From Bacillota bacterium (GTDB taxonomy: Bacteria; Bacillota; Clostridia; Christensenellales; Aristaeellaceae), in assembly GCA_023459675.1 (NCBI GenBank), contig JAEWTC010000163.1:1-5468 (forward strand): a stretch of 5,468 nt of DNA. The letters are read 5' to 3'. The position numbers and the translations under genes are program-made. Below, in pieces: positions 5,021 through 5,468 of this stretch (the first letter of the stretch is position 1; each line of letters opens with the position of its first letter). The notes beneath the pieces are model-generated. The model was not told the DNA's origin. It searched no databases and was given only the letters and a program-made list of their open reading frames with translations.

Positions 5021-5468
5021 TCAGCACTTGAACAGCGACGTATCCTTGCATAAACCCGTTTCGGCTTGCAGCGTAACGTGGCTTATGCCGTAGCGCTCTT
5101 TGAGCAGACGCTCGATTTTCTGATAGATTTCGTCGGCTTCGCAGAGCTGGATGTTCTCCATTTCGACGTGCGCTTCGAAATAGATGGTGTTCTCGTTGCT
5201 CATCCAGGTATGCACGTGGTGCACGTTCTTCACCTTGTCGATGGCTTCGATGTCCTTTTGCAGGGCTTCATAATCCAGCGAGGCCGCGGACTGCATCAGA
5301 ATGGCGACCGCTTTTCGCATCACATGCCAGGTTTCCTTCAAAATCCAAATCGAAATCAGGATCGTCACCAGCGGATCGATCCAGGGGATGCCAAACGCTT
5401 TGATGAGAATGCCGCCGATGACCACGCCCACGGACGATACCGTATCGCTGATCAGGTGCAGATAGCTG
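5021..5468 (-). CDS. Cation diffusion facilitator (CDF) metal transporter, C-terminal part, 5' end outside the window
   Basis: An inner-membrane antiporter that exports divalent metal ions such as Zn, Fe, Mn or Co in exchange for protons. The frame runs off the right edge; 148 residues are visible, about half of the usual 290-400. HLISD at visible residues 4-8 is the metal-site motif of membrane segment 5 (His and Asp ligands), followed by SSVGVVIGG. Segment 6 contains IDPLVTILIS. The cytoplasmic dimerisation domain starts near residue 60 and shows VHHVHTW (82-88) and FEAHVEM, typical of the family. The HxxxD pair is most often found in Zn-type members, but the partner motif of segment 2 is not visible, so the metal stays open. 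The GTG at 5431 is an internal valine. It reads toward the permease operon, with a 346-base gap and no strong terminator between. Confidence 0.93.
   Translation of the reverse strand, partial: SYLHLISDTVSSVGVVIGGILIKAFGIPWIDPLVTILISIWILKETWHVMRKAVAILMQSAASLDYEALQKDIEAIDKVKNVHHVHTWMSNENTIYFEAHVEMENIQLCEADEIYQKIERLLKERYGISHVTLQAETGLCKDTSLFKC

Noticed and set aside
4686..5093. Plus-strand open frames in the gap between permease and CDF genes
   Set aside because: Several overlapping frames are open only because of high G+C; products are Arg/Pro/Ala-rich, lack ribosome binding sites and run into the antisense of the CDF gene.

Overview
The window reads as a G+C-rich genome of the Bacillota/Clostridia type. 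This is inferred from three things: a type III glutamine synthetase next to an ammonium channel carrying its own P-II domain, strong AGGAGG-type ribosome binding sites, and a leader that looks like a target of an ANTAR-family RNA-binding antiterminator. Species cannot be named from the sequence.

Left part (1-3051, plus strand) is a nitrogen-assimilation block. It starts inside a type III glutamine synthetase gene (glnN, C-terminal 350 residues, ending at 1053). Next is a 167-base intergenic region holding an intricate RNA structure: two small hairpins whose six-base loops both have A at position 1 and G at position 4 (the ANTAR-target signature). The second hairpin shares bases with the 3' arm of a 15-bp terminator stem that ends in six Ts. 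After it comes a 590-residue Amt-type ammonium channel fused at its C-terminus to a complete P-II (GlnB/GlnK) domain, closed by a near-perfect bidirectional terminator at 3022-3051. The picture is ammonium uptake and glutamine synthesis placed together. The channel's transcription is probably gated by antitermination, and its activity by its own tethered P-II domain.

Right part (3223-5468, minus strand) looks like a membrane-transport and metal/thiol block, convergent with the first. Reading leftwards, it begins with the C-terminal 148 residues of a cation diffusion facilitator (metal/H+ antiporter). A 346-base stretch follows with no credible gene but several GC-rich hairpins. Then come two half-size permeases of the ArsP_1/DUF318 type, which abut exactly (TAA immediately followed by ATG, same frame). 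Last is a small thioredoxin-fold protein of the TM0996/MTH895 kind with a CxxC site and an extra N-terminal cysteine cluster. The permease halves and the thioredoxin look like one operon; its substrate cannot be read from the sequence.

The most notable signal is the putative ANTAR-controlled riboregulator ahead of the Amt-P-II gene. Next are the permease split by a single in-frame stop codon and the cysteine-rich extension on the thioredoxin. No mobile element, CRISPR array, tRNA or rRNA was seen.
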